Shown: positions 22,263 through 35,300, counted from the first letter of the stretch. The stretch: 60,000 bases of DNA from Cryptomeria japonica (GCF_030272615.1 NC_081407.1:269921870-269981869), one strand, 5' to 3'. The notes: generated by a model from the letters alone, not told the origin. Numbers and translations: made by a program.

Positions 22263-24711
22263 ATTGATGTGTTTTTTATAGCAACATGCAACACATAATA
22301 CAATACTAAGTATTCTATCCTCTCTTGAATAAAGACCTCTCAGATGCTAAACTATGTGATCAAATGTAATGACTCCAAGGTTTTGATAGTCAGGTTTTGA
22401 CTTTATACATGGATAGACTCAGTGTGTGATGTGATTTGCTGGAATCACAAGGGGACTTACGTTTTGCTTGAACTTTGCTTGAATGTTGTTGGAAAATGGA
22501 AATTCACTTGATTTTAAAAAAAGAAAAAATAAATTGAGGGTTTAGAGAAATCTAATCTACTCTTAAGATCAATGATAGCATTGGGTCATGCTTGGATGGA
22601 CACATTCCTTAAACCGACCTTTGCTTTGCCATGTTACCAACAACTACACAAAACCGATGCAATCTTCCAAGGGAAATGAAATATTTTCATATCATGAACA
22701 TTCATTCAAATGCCCAATACACTGGCACAACTTGAATAAACATATCCACAATTGAACAACACATTTTAATGTTCAGGCTAACTATGCACTGTAATTGAAA
22801 ATCATCCAATCACAAATAGTATGAACCAAGGAATTATCAACATCCACACATTACTCCATCCCTATCAATGAACTTCATCAAACATGAGGATATAAAAATA
22901 AACCATACAATATCTAAAAGAAACACCACCATTCACCATACATTCAGTGAAAAGTATGCTTATTTGTATGCTTGACAACAATTTCCGCCTTCTCCTCCTA
23001 CTCTATTCTAACTACTAATGATCTGGCTACCAACTAAGAGCAAGTCCTTTTATATATCTCCCTTTAGAAATGGATGGCTAGGATCAAATCCAAATGAATG
23101 GCCAAGATTACATGAGAAAACCCTAATTAGATTTAGTTACAACTAACTTTACAAATTAGATTTAATGCTTGGCCAATGATTTGATTACAATAAATAGGAC
23201 ACATGTCCAACATTGAATTCTAACCAATAGGAATTGAGGTTAGGTAGACTTTATCCACCGTTGGATGAGCCAAGTTCATTGAAATTAGACATGTTGACCT
23301 TGATGGATGAATGGAGATGAGTTAGTGCCACCTCAACCATTTGCACACCTGATAACTCATAAAAAGTGTGGTTGAATACTCTTGGCCTTGATCATTGTAT
23401 TGATGATTGATCTTACATTCTTGTTGATGAAATTTTCCTCCTAAGTTCATCATCCTTGTAGTAGTTACAATCCTTCATATCATGATGTCTATTTCTTACA
23501 TTTTTCAATCCTCCCCACCTTGTTGAAGTGTTGTGGAGAGCTTTCCTTCTTTGTTGCAATGTTCCCTTGAAATTCTTGCAGGCTGCTCCTTCACCCTCTT
23601 CTGTAGTCATACCTGCACAATAAATAAGGATAGCATCAAACACATATGATATAGATAGATCTGACCAACCCCCAATCTAATATGCATCCTAAATGAAGGT
23701 AAAATGTTGACTTGATGTCCAATTGTCCTTGATTTGCTTCTGATTTGAATTGCTTCTTCTTGCTTGATGGAAATCACTATGATATTAGATTGAAACATCC
23801 TCTCCTTGACTGAATTCACCCTATAACTTGATTGAATTGTCTTTTTCTTGATTAAGATTGCTATGATTGATCTACCTATGAATCGAATTAGTTTGAGATG
23901 ATCAAATGTAATGATCATTTTTCCCATTTATAAACACCTTATCCCTTGACGATTCACATCTCTAAGACGACGACTTGTTTATCAATATTTAATTAATTCC
24001 ATCACTTAATGTGCTTTTAGATCTCCTTGTTGGTTGCACTCTCTCCTTACCTTAGTCATGGATTTTATAAGTCTGGATTCTTGTAGATTGTGGATTTCAT
24101 GAGGTGGTGGAAAAATCATTTTCATCTCTCAAAGTTCATCAATTTCACCAAGTGAAAGATAATATTGTTGCAAGATTGAGTTGGTGTTGCATTGCTTCTC
24201 CAAAATTATTCTAAGTACAAAATCACTTTCACCAATCACTTTACCTTATTCATTGAATGGTTGAGAACCTCATTCTGAATGTGGATTTGAAAGATAAACA
24301 TTGCATTACATCATCACTAACTCACATCGATCAAAAGGCATCCAAGTTGTGGATTTGAGCATGTTGAGGACAAGTGTCACTACCCCACCTCATGGTCATG
24401 GATTTTGTGAGGTCATGGAATCATTTATTGTGTTTAAACTTTATCTCTTCTTGAGGTTGATTTCACCATTATGAGGGTTTTATCCTTGAATTTCCCTTCA
24501 TAAATCCAAGGAGAATAACTTGTACTCCTTTCATACTTCCCCCTTCTTCATACACTTAGGCTTGATTGATTCTTGTCTCTTAATCCTTACCTAAGGGTGT
24601 CTTGATCACTTTACTACTCATCTATCACTTGAGCACCTATAGTTGAGAAGAATCCAAACTAGTTTAGAGGGGGGACCTGATTGTCACTAGATTGCTTGAC
24701 TTGACCCCATC
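22263..24711. other. Unassigned 2.4 kb, possibly an LTR on the minus strand
   Basis: No coding region recognised. A minus-strand TATA-like GAGATATATAAAAGG lies at about 23045-23059. The minus-strand sequence downstream ends in CCTTGGAGTCATTACA (plus-strand TGTAATGACTCC at 22365), which would suit an LTR end. No partner LTR or target duplication was found. The stretch separates two LINE relics on the same strand, so it may be an insertion into one older LINE copy. Confidence 0.3.
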
Positions 24712-25320
24712 CTAACAACAAGGCATTGTATCCCCTAGAAAGAAAGAGGTTAAAAATACCATGTTTATTTCCAAGCTAGATGACCAAGATAAAACAACTA
24801 CTCTACCAAGCAAAAAGTAAGGGTCCCAATTTCCAATGAGGTGATGTGTGAAAACGTCACAATAGAACCCAAACAATTTGAAGGAAAGAAGTCTTAACTG
24901 GAGGTTGACCCCAATGATCCCAAAACTCAACCAAAGAGGAGACATGCTAGTAAGCCTGATTCCAAACTCCCCACTAGAGGTGCCAAATCTCCCCAAATAA
25001 AGGGAACTGAAAGAAAATACGAGGAGTACACTCTTCACTCCTACAACACAAAATACACATAAGGAGACCATGGGAGCCTCACTTTGATAAATTATCCCTA
25101 GTAAGACATCTATTTTGGATGTCCAACCACATAAAAAAGTTGCATTTGGGTGAAGAAAATTTGTTACACATATGTTTCCACCAAGGAACCCCTATACTCC
25201 CAAATATATTCCTATCAAGCTCTAGGTATCCCTTAGCTATAGAGTACTTACTAGTAGAATTCCTGCTCCAACCCTTAGTAACACATATGGAATTCAGATA
25301 AAAACACCACTATCCTTATC
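24712..25320 (-). pseudogene. LINE ORF2 relic: reverse-transcriptase zinc-binding (zf-RVT) part
   Basis: Minus strand from 25320 downward: YSIAKGYLEL, WWKHMCNKFSSPKCNFF, then SPxCVFCVVG in a neighbouring frame. This is the order of the zf-RVT region that follows the RT domain in plant LINE ORF2 proteins. The following part (FGTSSGEFG, SPLWLSFGIIG, DVFTHHLIGNW) is less clear. Stops and frameshifts are present and no RT is seen upstream. It may be a separate copy, or the upstream part of the LINE relic at 21382-22262 separated by an insertion. Confidence 0.6.
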
Positions 25321-25506
25321 CCACATTGGATTGATTTGAAGTGTAACAATTTGGCTGTGGGATGGTAAAAGGTCATTAACAACATGGTGTAGGATTGTGT
25401 CAGGGACATGATCTAAGGGGCAAACATGGTGGCAAGTTAGGTCCAAAGGTTTAGACCCAGAGATGGGGCTGAGTCACAAAAGGAAAGTCAAGGGAAATGG
25501 AAGAGT
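25321..25506. other. Unassigned flank of the solo LTR
   Basis: Short interval between the LINE relic and the solo LTR. It is the left flank of the insertion, and its continuation starts at 26700. Confidence 0.5.
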
Positions 25507-25511
25507 AACTT

Positions 25512-26699
25512 TGTTGGCAATTTGGAGGAATTGATTATGTGTCGCATTGATGTTTGTCATTGATGTCAACACGAGCTTGTTTGGTTGTCTATTGGGTTCT
25601 GATAGAGTGGTTGGATTGTGATGTTGATCTGGAGACTATCTCCAATATTCTCTGACATGTTCAGATTGGTGGAATTGGTTTGGTTCGATCATTCATGTGC
25701 CTGTCACATTCAGTTGGTTTGGGATTTGGTGATCTAAAAGATATCATATGTTCTAGTAAGCCTTTTGGTTACCGGTAAGAGTTTTACTAGAAGAGCTTTT
25801 TTGAAAATATTTTGATGGATTCGATAAGTGGTGTTGGTGTGGCTTCTAGAAGGTTTTTGGGATGCTGATGGTTATCATGTTCGTGTTCCAATTGATTGGC
25901 GGTGTTGCATTTAGCACCAGACCTAATGCTATTCTATTAGGTTATGGACCAGTTTATGTAAGGTGTTGGTGGATTCTCCCGATGCGTTATCGGTTGGATT
26001 TATTGTTTGGTTAATGTTGTTTCAGTCTCAAGCCAACTTGTGTTATCATTGGTTTGCGGGTTTATGTAATGGATTTATTGTATTATCCTTTAGGTCTCCA
26101 ACCTAATTGTTTAGGTCCCGAGTTGGTATAAATATGATGTAAGATCTCCTTCGTAGATCGTGGTTGTGGGTTATTGGATTATCTGTGTGCGAATAAAGTT
26201 GTAATCATATGCAGAGGTTTTGATCAATCATAAGTGATCAAATTGGGTTTGTGTAAGAGGTTTAAGACCTCTGGCATTGAACTCAATCGAAACTGTACCC
26301 AGGCATAGGAAATTCTATTCTTGTAGTTCATTCTTATTTCTGGATTGTAGTCTGAATATTTTTGTAGTCAGTGAGGCTCCTTTGTGATGAGTAGTGCGCT
26401 CTAGGCTGTTGGCCTTCCTGCATGTGTAGGCCCCATACTTACTGTAGAAGTATCATTTGACTGTGGGTAGGGTTTCCCACCGTAGTTTTTCCCTTTACCG
26501 GGTTTTCCACGTATAAATCTTGGTATGTGTTGTGCATGCATGGTATCTGGTTTATGATTTATGTTTGTGCTTAATTGATATATCTACTATTTCGATATTT
26601 GGTTTATGCATTCTGGTAAAAGGTTTTGTGTTCTTAAAGTTTCATAATCTGTTAACAACTGATTCACCCCCCCTCAGTTGTCTACCGGTTATCCTAACA
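25512..26699 (+). mobile_element. Solo LTR, Ty1/copia-like, with perfect target duplication
   Basis: 1188 bp beginning TGTTGGCAATTTGG and ending CTACCGGTTATCCTAACA, with inverted ends TGTTGG/CCTAACA. It is flanked by AACTT at 25507-25511 and AACTT at 26700-26704, a perfect 5-bp target duplication. Inside are TATA-like GTATAAATATG (about 26127) and GTATAAATC (about 26511). The opening, with GTCATTGATGTCAAC, resembles copia LTRs. No primer site follows and no internal sequence is present, so it is the product of LTR-LTR recombination. Confidence 0.9.
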
Positions 26700-28948
26700 A
26701 ACTTGTCCACATTGGATGTGGATTGCAAAGGCATAAGACACCAGAGGTTGATTTGTTAAGAGATGTTGGTAGTTTTTTTGTATTGCAACATTGTGGGCCA
26801 GGATTGGGCACAAGATGTTCCATGGTTAGTGCATCTGATAGACAAAGTATCATAATAAATTGAAGTTCACAGACTAAATGTGAATGATGCAATGTAGAGT
26901 TGGGTGTCTTCAGGGAAACTCACCAAGGCAGACTCGAGTGTGTGGGTTTGCAAGAGTACACCAAGGATGTGGAATGGAATGACAAAGTACTAGGAGGATC
27001 ACATGATTTTGGAAGTGGATTGACATGAGTACGTTGGTTGTCATTTTGGGTTGAGCTATTGGGAATAGGATAAGATACAAGGCACACCATGGTCAGTCAA
27101 TAGGCAATCATGATGAAACTACATAAAGGAAGTTGAGAGCCAAAGGTTCAATGTGTGAACTTGGAAAGCTGGTTGGGTGTTGTGTTCAGTGGAGTGTGAC
27201 TTCAGGGTGGCCAAATACTAGAGGTTTGCACAACATATTTGGTTTCAAGAATGTCTTTTAGTGGAGGCTAGGATTTGATCTAAGAGTATGAGAAGTTGGA
27301 AGACAAGGGTGTTTTTGAGGATAACACTTGTGGCTAAGTTGAGAAGTGAGTGTGTGTTGATGCGAATGGTGGAGTCTTGGAGACACAAAAGCCGATATGA
27401 GAGCACTGAGAATAAAAATATCATGGACATAATTCTTAGAAGCATTCTATTAGGGATATTCAACTTAGTGTAAGTCAAGGATTAGGTTCTTGCAATGTGT
27501 TATTGAGTTAGGGACCATTGACAAAGATCAGTTAGAGGCATGGGAGTTTTTTCACAAGAATAGTTTAGAGGCAGTGAGTTGCACTTAGGGTTTGTTCAAG
27601 TGAGTTAGCCATGGATGAGATTCATGCAAAAAAAAGATAGAATGGGGTATGCTGGCAACGTCGAGTATGTCAGGGTCAGAAAAGATGCAAGTTGTTGGAG
27701 TATGGCAAGTGCAAGGCACAAGGGTATCTGTAGATCATTTTATCAGGTCTTGGTGTTGTGAAGGATGAGACTCACATCAAATGGTTTGATGTCAAGGGAG
27801 CCACTTGTTTTAAGTAGGGGAGGATGTAAGGGGTTGTCATCTCAGTGCATGAAGCACAATGAGTTAGGGAGTCTTTTGGGGTGAAAGTCCCTATCCAATT
27901 CTCATAAGGTGGAGATTATGATGGAAGATTGACAAGCGGTCCTAAACTACAGGAGTCTAGGAATTGATTGAAAACTTATATATGGAGAGTTGGTTGAATG
28001 AGTAGTTGAGTGCCAAGAGTGCATCAAGTGGTCTAAGGTGGACACTTCCTCCTAGGGGTAAAGAATAGTAACCTTTCCCTCTAGGTTCTGGGAGATAGAG
28101 GTTCTACATGGATATTAGGGGTGAAGGAGAATAAACCTACCTTATCATGAAGGAGTGAGGTTGTTTTATGGATGTATACTCATACTCCCTATCTCAGTGA
28201 ATAGGAGTAGTTGAGACAATGTTGGGGGTGAATCCAAGGGAGTTGTCCATGACCCAAGAACTAGGGAAGTAGAGTACCTAGACCCTTGTAAGGGGGATGA
28301 TCGCACAATGAGTTGTCCAAGTCAGAAGGTTGGAGCTTGAGAGATAGGTGAGCTATGTGGGTAAGTGAGGTGAAGCCAAATGTCCATGTAAAGTGGAACA
28401 AGTGGGGTGATGTGTCAGGAACACGCCTAGGTTACTTGGAGAGTTGGATTTGCATTAAAGTCAAGGATCTCAAGTCCTTTGAGTGGGGTCCAATATGGCA
28501 ATAGGGATAGAGTTTCTAAGGGTTTCTCAAGATGATTCAAGCCATGATTTGAGACCAAGAGGGTGACTAAGATGGATGAGTTGCATGATCAAAATGGTGA
28601 CATGGTCTATAGGCAAGGTGCTTTGGGAGTACAAGCGACTTGAAGGGAAGTTCAGTAACAAAAAATATTGGGTTGGATCATGGAGCTGGGAGCTTGAAGT
28701 TACAGTAGGTGTGCATGTTATGATGTGAGTCCATGGATCTTAGACTGGGTGTTTGCATGGGGTTGGTTAGTATGCATTGAATGCATGAAGAACATGGTTC
28801 ATTAACAGGGTCATGTAGACATAGGCCAGGGGTCATTACAATTAGAGCTTGTTGGATGAACATGAAGCTAACTCAGACAATCTAGTTGTCCCATGAGGAA
28901 TGTTTGGTGCTTGAAGGGTTTGAGGAATCAAGGGAGCCCATTTGTCAC
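26700..28948. other. Unassigned older sequence, partly repeated at 42140-42300
   Basis: No coding region recognised. Near 27815-27826 a purine-rich word, AGTAGGGGAGGATG, precedes TGTAAGGGGTTGTC, which looks like a PPT and LTR start on the plus strand. The roughly 160 bp that follow recur, diverged, at 42140-42300. If this reading is right, an older gypsy-type element ended here and element D inserted into its LTR region. Confidence 0.35.
27826..27990 (+). repeat. Possible LTR start L1, paired with 42140-42300
   Basis: Shared words in the same order include GGAGTCTTTTGGGRTGAAAG, ATTCTCATAAGGTGGAGATT and AAACTACAGGAG. The two copies lie either side of element D in the same orientation. Confidence 0.6.
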
Positions 28949-29723
28949 TGGTGCAGTCACCGGTTAGGAGGGACCTCAAAGAGATCAATCCAAACCAGGC
29001 AGAAAGAGTAAACACAATGAAAATGAGAGGATATGATGGAGATAATGAAAAACTAAATGAACTAGATCATGAAAATTGATTATAGATAACTGATAATATC
29101 TGGGTTACAAGACTTGGCTCACTAGCCTGCTACATACATGCTCAGTTACATAATTGGTCAACTCTTGACCTCTAAATCTTAAGAAATATCTTCTATATTT
29201 TCTTCATTGAATTATGATGCTTAATTACATTGATTTATATGGTCTAGAGGGATCCGGTCAGCTCAAAAGGGATCAAATTCTGAAGAACAAGCTCAAACAT
29301 GTAAAACTAGCGAGTTGGCCTCTACCAAAGAGATTCCTCCAAAAAATCCAAAGGATGAAGTGCGGATCAAAGGGAAGGTCGGCCATATGCCAAGGAACAT
29401 TGAGATCAATGAATTGAGACTCCACAAGCTACAAAAGGGTCTGCAAATTCTCCAATGCAAATAGCTCCAAGCGGTTCCACTTCCAGAAAAACTATCTTAG
29501 AATTTGGAATCGATAACTTGCCGAAAAATGATCCAAATGCTCCACCGTTTAGGAATAAGGAAGATGATCACGTCCTCAAGAAAATCCCAACTTTGCAAGA
29601 TCTGGTGAGCCAATGCAAAAAAATGCAAAAAGAAATGCTGAAACTGCAAAACATAAAATAAACTGAAAATAAATGTTTTTGGTTGATGCAAGATTGCCAA
29701 GAACCGAGGATGCTCCTGCATCA
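28949..29723 (-). repeat. 3' LTR of element D
   Basis: 775 bp, minus strand TGATGCAGGAGCATCC to CTGCACCA. It aligns along its length with 40914-41690. Short open frames inside are shadows. Confidence 0.9.
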
Positions 29724-29769
29724 AACATTTGGAGTTGTTAAAAAATTGAGTCTCTCACTTTGCTGGGGC

Positions 29770-32723
29770 CAGAGGAAAACCAAGGCTGTCTACCTTTACC
29801 TAAGAAATCCAAGATGAATCTTCACCTGGTCTGCCTTTCCATTTCACAAGATACTCCATGTACTGACTGCTATGGGTATTATGTCCAATCCTACTGTCCA
29901 AAATATCTTCGATCTGCTCTAGTTCCTTCTGAGGCAACTAGTTTTGCAAGTCTACAATACTGTCTTCACTGAATTCTGGTTTATGATACTATTGTAGATC
30001 TGCAATGTTAAATATAGGTGAAATACTCAAACTATCCGGTAACTCCACTTCATATGCATTTCTGGAACTGAATTTCATCAAGATCTTACAAGGTCCAAAC
30101 TTCCTCATCTGCAACTTGTTATAGGTTCCAACTTGAAATCTTTCTTTTCTCAGATACACCATCACTTCATCACCAACTTCAAATTCCTTGTGTCTTCTCT
30201 TCTCATCTTCTTTCTCCTTATACTTTATGTTCATATCCTCCAAATGTTGTTTAACTTGAATATGTAAGTCCTTCATGTGATTTGCAAATTCTTCTACTTC
30301 TACACTTTGCTTATCTTCCTTACTGGTATCCCTCAATTCTGATATACCTCTAGGGTGTGCTTTGGTAACAATCTCAAATTTTTTTCTTCTGACACTCCTA
30401 TTTACTGAATTGTTGTAGGCAAACTCTACTTGTGAAAGAATCAAATCCCAACTTCCAGTAATTCTCCAACCAAGCATCTCAACAAATTTCCCAAGCTCCA
30501 ATTTACTACTTCTATCTGTCCATTGGTTTGTGGGTGAAAAGTAGAACTGAATTTCAAATCTATCTTCATATTCCTCCAAAGTGTTCTCCAAAAATAACCA
30601 ACAAAATTGGTGTCTCTGTCTGAAACTATGCTCTTAGGTAATCCATGCAATCTCACTTCCTTGAAAAATAAGTCAGCTACCTGTACTGCATTAGATAGCT
30701 TCTTACAAGGTATGAAATGAGCCATCTTTGAGAATCTATCTACCACCACAAATATAGAATCATTCCCTCTCTATGTCATAGGCAATCCAAGTATCAAATC
30801 CATGCTTATATCCTCTTAAGGTCTCTCTGGTACTGCCAAAGGTTTATACAATCCCAAATTCTGACTACCGCCTTTTGCAACTTGTCAAACACTACAACTT
30901 TGCAATAATTTCCTAACATCCTTATGAATCTGAGGCCAAAAGTAATTTTCACTTACCAGTGCTACTGTTTTGTCAATACCAAAGTGTCCAACTAATCCTC
31001 CACTATGCTTCTCCTTTATTAGATTTTCCCTCATTGAACTCTTAGGTATACACAACTGAACTCCTCTGAATAACATCCCATCTTGAATGTAATAATCCAA
31101 CCACTGACTTCTATCTACCATAACCAGTTCTCTACATGCTTTCCAAGGTTCTGCAAAATCTGGGTCATCATCATACAAGGTCTTCAACTCCTCAAATCCT
31201 AATACTGTCACTCTCATCTCTGTAAAAAAATTCCTTCTTCCACTCAATGCATGAGCAACTTTGTTTGACTTCCCACTCCTATGCTTCAACACAAAGGTAT
31301 AACTCTGTAAGAAATCTACCTATCTCATATGTCTTTGATTCAACTTACTCTGACTATTCAAATACTGCAAGGATTGATTATCAATATACAACACAAACTC
31401 CTTAGGCAACAGGTAATGTCTCAACTTTTTCAAGGATTGAACTATTGCATAAAAATCCTAATCATACATTGAATATTTCCTCATGGCATCATTCAACTTC
31501 TCACTGAAATAAGCTATTGCTCTCCCTTCTTGACTTAATACTGCTCCAATTATATTCCTACTTTCATCACAATCCACTTGAAATACTTTGTTGAAATCTG
31601 GTAAAGCTAAGACAGGCTGCTCAGTGACCTTCTGATTAGCAATTCAAAAATTCTATTTTCTTCGGTGTTCCACTTGAATTCCTTCTTATCTCCTCTCATT
31701 GTCTCATTCATAGGACTACAAACTGAACTGAAATTTTTGATAAACTTCTGGTACAAACTAGCCAATCCATGAAATGATCTAACCTCTCCAATGCTTTCCA
31801 GTGTAGGCCATTCAACAATTTCTCTCACCTTCTTAGGGTCCATCTTCAATACATCCACATATATCTCAAATCCCAAATAGACTAAGTTACTAACTCTTCC
31901 TTCATAAAATTACACTTCTTTAGGTTTATCAAAAAATGCTCCTCTTTTGTCTTACTCAAAATAAGAATGTCATCCAAATATACAATAACAAACTTACCCA
32001 AGAATTGTTTTAATACCTCATTCATCAATCTCATGAAAGTACTAGGTGCATTAGTCAATCCAAAAGGCATCACCAACCATTCATACAATCCTTCATTAGT
32101 CTTGAATATTGTCTTCCACTCATCTCCTTCTTTGATTCTGATATGATGATATCCACTCTTCAAATCTATCTTTGTGTAGTATTTGACTCCACTCAAGCAA
32201 TCTATTATGTAATCCATCCTAGGTAAGGGAAATCGGTACTTCACTATGATCTTGTTTATTGATTTGGAATCCGTACACATCCTCCATTCTCAATTCTTCT
32301 TAGGTGATAACACTATTGGTACTACACAAGGACTCAAACTTTCTGTGATCAGACAATTCTTCATTCTCTACTAGTGTCAGCCAGTGTGCAGCTTTGTTAG
32401 GCAAACTAGCTTCGAAAATCAGGTCCATGCAATGGCTGATACTCCTTACAGGTGGTAATCCATCAAGCACATTATCTCAAATGATATATTCATACTCTAT
32501 CAGCAACTCCCTTATCTCCTCTGGTTGTTCTTCTTAATGCTCTAGACTCTCAGTCTTCTTGGGAACTAAGACAAAACACACATTCTCATGTCTCATTCTA
32601 TCCAGGAATTTCCTTTCATCCACTAAACAGATTCTAGCATTCGTGCAAATTTCACTCTTCAGGGCTCCTCCAAGGGTAACGAGGATTGTTTCATCCCGTT
32701 TGCTACTATAGTGTATATGTTCT
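29770..32723 (-). pseudogene. Element D pol relic: RT, RNase H, integrase, chromodomain
   Basis: Minus strand. A protease-RT linker (VTLGGALKSEIC) is followed by RT at about 32280-31880 ([42 protein letters not shown], catalytic YLDDILI), an RT/RNase H junction (31876-31607, SFHGLASLYQKFIKNFS) and RNase H (about 31600-31300, with CDES and [10 protein letters not shown]). Integrase follows at about 31120-30400 with its zinc-binding part (GHFGIDKT, CSVC) and catalytic MDLILGLP, SDRDTNF and [14 protein letters not shown] module (KFGPCKIL) ends near 29990, and a chromodomain (ILDSRIGH, YLVKWKGRPGEDSSWIS) occupies about 29931-29790. At least ten stops or frameshifts break it. The chromodomain after integrase defines a chromovirus; such domains can guide integration to marked chromatin. 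The N-terminal end is cut by LTR C at 32724. Confidence 0.9.
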
Positions 32724-33870
32724 TGTAGACACATAAATCTGTCCACTAGATTGAATAAATATTTAATATTTATTTGATACACTAATATTCCCCTATTAAT
32801 TAAATTTACATTTAATTAATTTATTCATTCCCATTCCGCTATTTTAATTTAATAAATTACATAAATTTATTTAAATTAAAATCCCTATCTATAACCCAAT
32901 TATTAAATAAATTTGATTTATTTAATTTCCCTCATTCCTCTCATTTAAATAAAGCAACATTTATTTAAAAACACAAATCAAATTCCCCTTTTCAATAAAT
33001 CAAAATTTATTTAAAAATCTCACCCACTTGCATTTTCCTACAAATGCAACTTGCACAAATAAATAGATTTTATTTCTAAATAAAATCCTATTTTCTCTCA
33101 CCCACCAAACCCACTTGCCCACTAACTTCCTTCTAAATTCATCTAACCCCCCTCTAATTAGCCTAATCCCCCTCTCTAATCATTTGCACATTTCCAAACA
33201 AAGGTCACTTCTAAAAAATGCCTCAAAGTCTTTGAAATGCATTAAAGGCTTTTAATCTTCAACAAGTTAACCCCCAAAACTTTTCAAAGCCTTTATGGCT
33301 CTTACATAACCATTAATGGTTAACTCAACTTACCCACATGGTTAGAGGCTTGCCCTCTAACTCAACCCTCATTTAACTCATGGGTCTCTTCAAGCATTCA
33401 TTGCTTTGACCATGGTTATCCCCATTAACTCTTGCACAAGAGTTTATCCATTGGATAAAATATTTATCCACTAAACTCAATCCTAACCAAACCCTCCTAG
33501 GGTAATCCTCATGTCATCTCAAGCATTTAATGCTTCTTCCCTCTCCTCTCAAGACATCTCATATTGACACTTGTAATCATGGGATTGGGTTGAAAGCCAT
33601 CACATGGATCACAAACCCATCAATCCTATCCCTTCACAAGCTCACTCAATATTGGCCATTCAATCAACGTATTTCCCTATAAAAGGACCTCATTTCTCGA
33701 GAAAAGAAGGAAGCATTTTGCATTGTTATTATACTTGTATTTTCATAGAGATTTCTCATAGCAATCTTAGTCTAAACATTTGCATAATAATAAATTTTAG
33801 ATCATCTTTCAACCATTTTCAAATTTTCAACAACTAGAAGGATTTTGGCTTCTAAAACAAAAAGGTGCTA
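32724..33870 (+). repeat. LTR C, plus strand, inserted in element D pol
   Basis: Starts TGTAGACACATAAATCTGTCC exactly where the element D pol homology stops. The start resembles LTR A and LTR B. The body is AT-rich with many TTTAAATAAA/ATTTATTTAA palindromes, then CT-rich, then a TATA box CTATAAAAGG at 33677-33686. The end is not resolved; it may lie near 33840-33870, where plus-strand sequence meets the leader of element B on the opposite strand. The 5 bp before the start (GTTCT) have no partner that I found. Confidence 0.6.
33677..33686 (+). promoter_or_regulatory. TATA box of LTR C
   Basis: CTATAAAAGG, a canonical plant TATA context, lies about 950 bp into the LTR. Confidence 0.6.
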
Positions 33871-34435
33871 GTAAGGGCATCCGCTCGTGTGGCCATACAT
33901 GCGGCACTTTCAGCTCTGTAAATACAGAAGGCTCCCAACTGGTAGGGGTTACGCCTTACAACTGATCAAATAAATTTGATCAAACGGGTTTATGGGGAGA
34001 CATAGTGTCGGTATGAACTAATCAGCACACGTTATCCATAGTTTTCACCATGAATACAGTTGTTTATAGTGGTTCAGAAGAGGTGGGTTTTCCTCGCTAC
34101 CACTTGGCTCAATCTCTTCTCACTAGTAGTCCTAATGACCACACAGGAAGACATACCCTCTAAAGATTAAACAAAAAGAGCCTATTGCTCAAGACACAAA
34201 AGACAATGATTCAATTTTAGTGCACCAATTGAAGTGTTTGCTAGTCTATGAAAACAAGGCACACAATAAAAATCCAAAAACCCTTGCCAAGGACCTACAA
34301 CAAAGATTTATTAGTAGTTTGGATTGTTTCAAATGATCACCCCTTCCTGCAAGCACACAAATTAGGTAAATTTTAGATCCAAAAGACTTTGTGAAATAGG
34401 GGCCTTCAACAATGCGTTTTGTTGACCAATTCAAA
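33871..34435 (-). other. Leader or early internal region of element B, no intact ORF
   Basis: On the minus strand this continues from the primer site and tandem leader repeats of element B. It is richer in G+C than its surroundings (for example AGGCGTAACCCCTACCAG) but has no open frame of note. It ends against LTR C, which runs the other way. Confidence 0.4.
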
Positions 34436-35300
34436 GATCTGATTCATCATAAAAAAATACCACCTGTAAAATTTCAAGAGATTTCCAAAAATGTAAGAAA
34501 ATCCAAAAAAATTGCTAATTTTCTCCAAAAATTAATTTTTTATGAAAAATCATAAAAAATTCATATAAAATGCAAAATTGATCCAAAAAATTTGAAATTT
34601 TTACTAGAGAGTCTCGATGGTCATCCAAACCTACCTTAAAAATGTTTTGCAACAAATCCAAGCAGTTTGTGAGAAATGAGTAAAATAATGCAAAACCTTA
34701 ATTTTCAAAGATCTGATTTTTGAAGAATAATTTTGTATCAAATTTAAAATCACAAAGAACAGATCCTATGTATAATTCTAAGAGATTTCCAAAAATGTAA
34801 GAAAATTTGAAAAATTCGCTAATTTTCTCTCAAAATTAATTTTTTATGAAAAATCATAAAAAATTCATATAAATTGACAAAATGATCCAAAAAATCTAAA
34901 ATTTTACTGAATGCTTCTAATACTTTTCCTGACTTGCACAAATAATTTGATGTCAAAATTCGAAGCCGTTTGTGAGATCTGATCAAAATAAGGAAAAACC
35001 CTAATTTTTAAAGATTTGATTTTTAGGGAAATATTTTGCAGCAAAATTAAAATCACAAACAATAGATCCTATGTATAATTATGAGATATTTCCAAAAATG
35101 TAAGAAAATCCAAAAAATTCTCTCATTTGCTCTCAAAATTAATTTTTTATGAAAAATCATAAAAAATTCATAGAAAATGAAAATGTCCTCCAAAAATTCT
35201 GAATTTTGGATTGAGAGCTCTTGATACTTTCTTCAACCTGTGAAAAAAATTTGGTACAAAATTTCCTAGCCGTTTGTGAGATATGATCGAATCTCTCCAA
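34436..35300 (-). repeat. Three tandem copies of a 274-303 bp leader repeat
   Basis: Units at 34436-34709, 34710-35012 and 35013-35300 each hold, in order, AGATTTCCAAAAATGTAAG (or a variant), AATTAATTTTTTATGAAAAA, ATCATAAAAAATTCATA, AGCNGTTTGTGAGA and a TTTTNAAAGAT boundary. They lie 120 bp inside the primer site of element B, in the untranslated leader. Units are clearly diverged. Confidence 0.85.

Noticed and set aside
22357-23914. TGATCAAATGTAATGA at 22357 and again at 23899, read as LTR pair starts
   Set aside because: Sequences after the 16-bp match are unrelated, so these are not paired LTRs.
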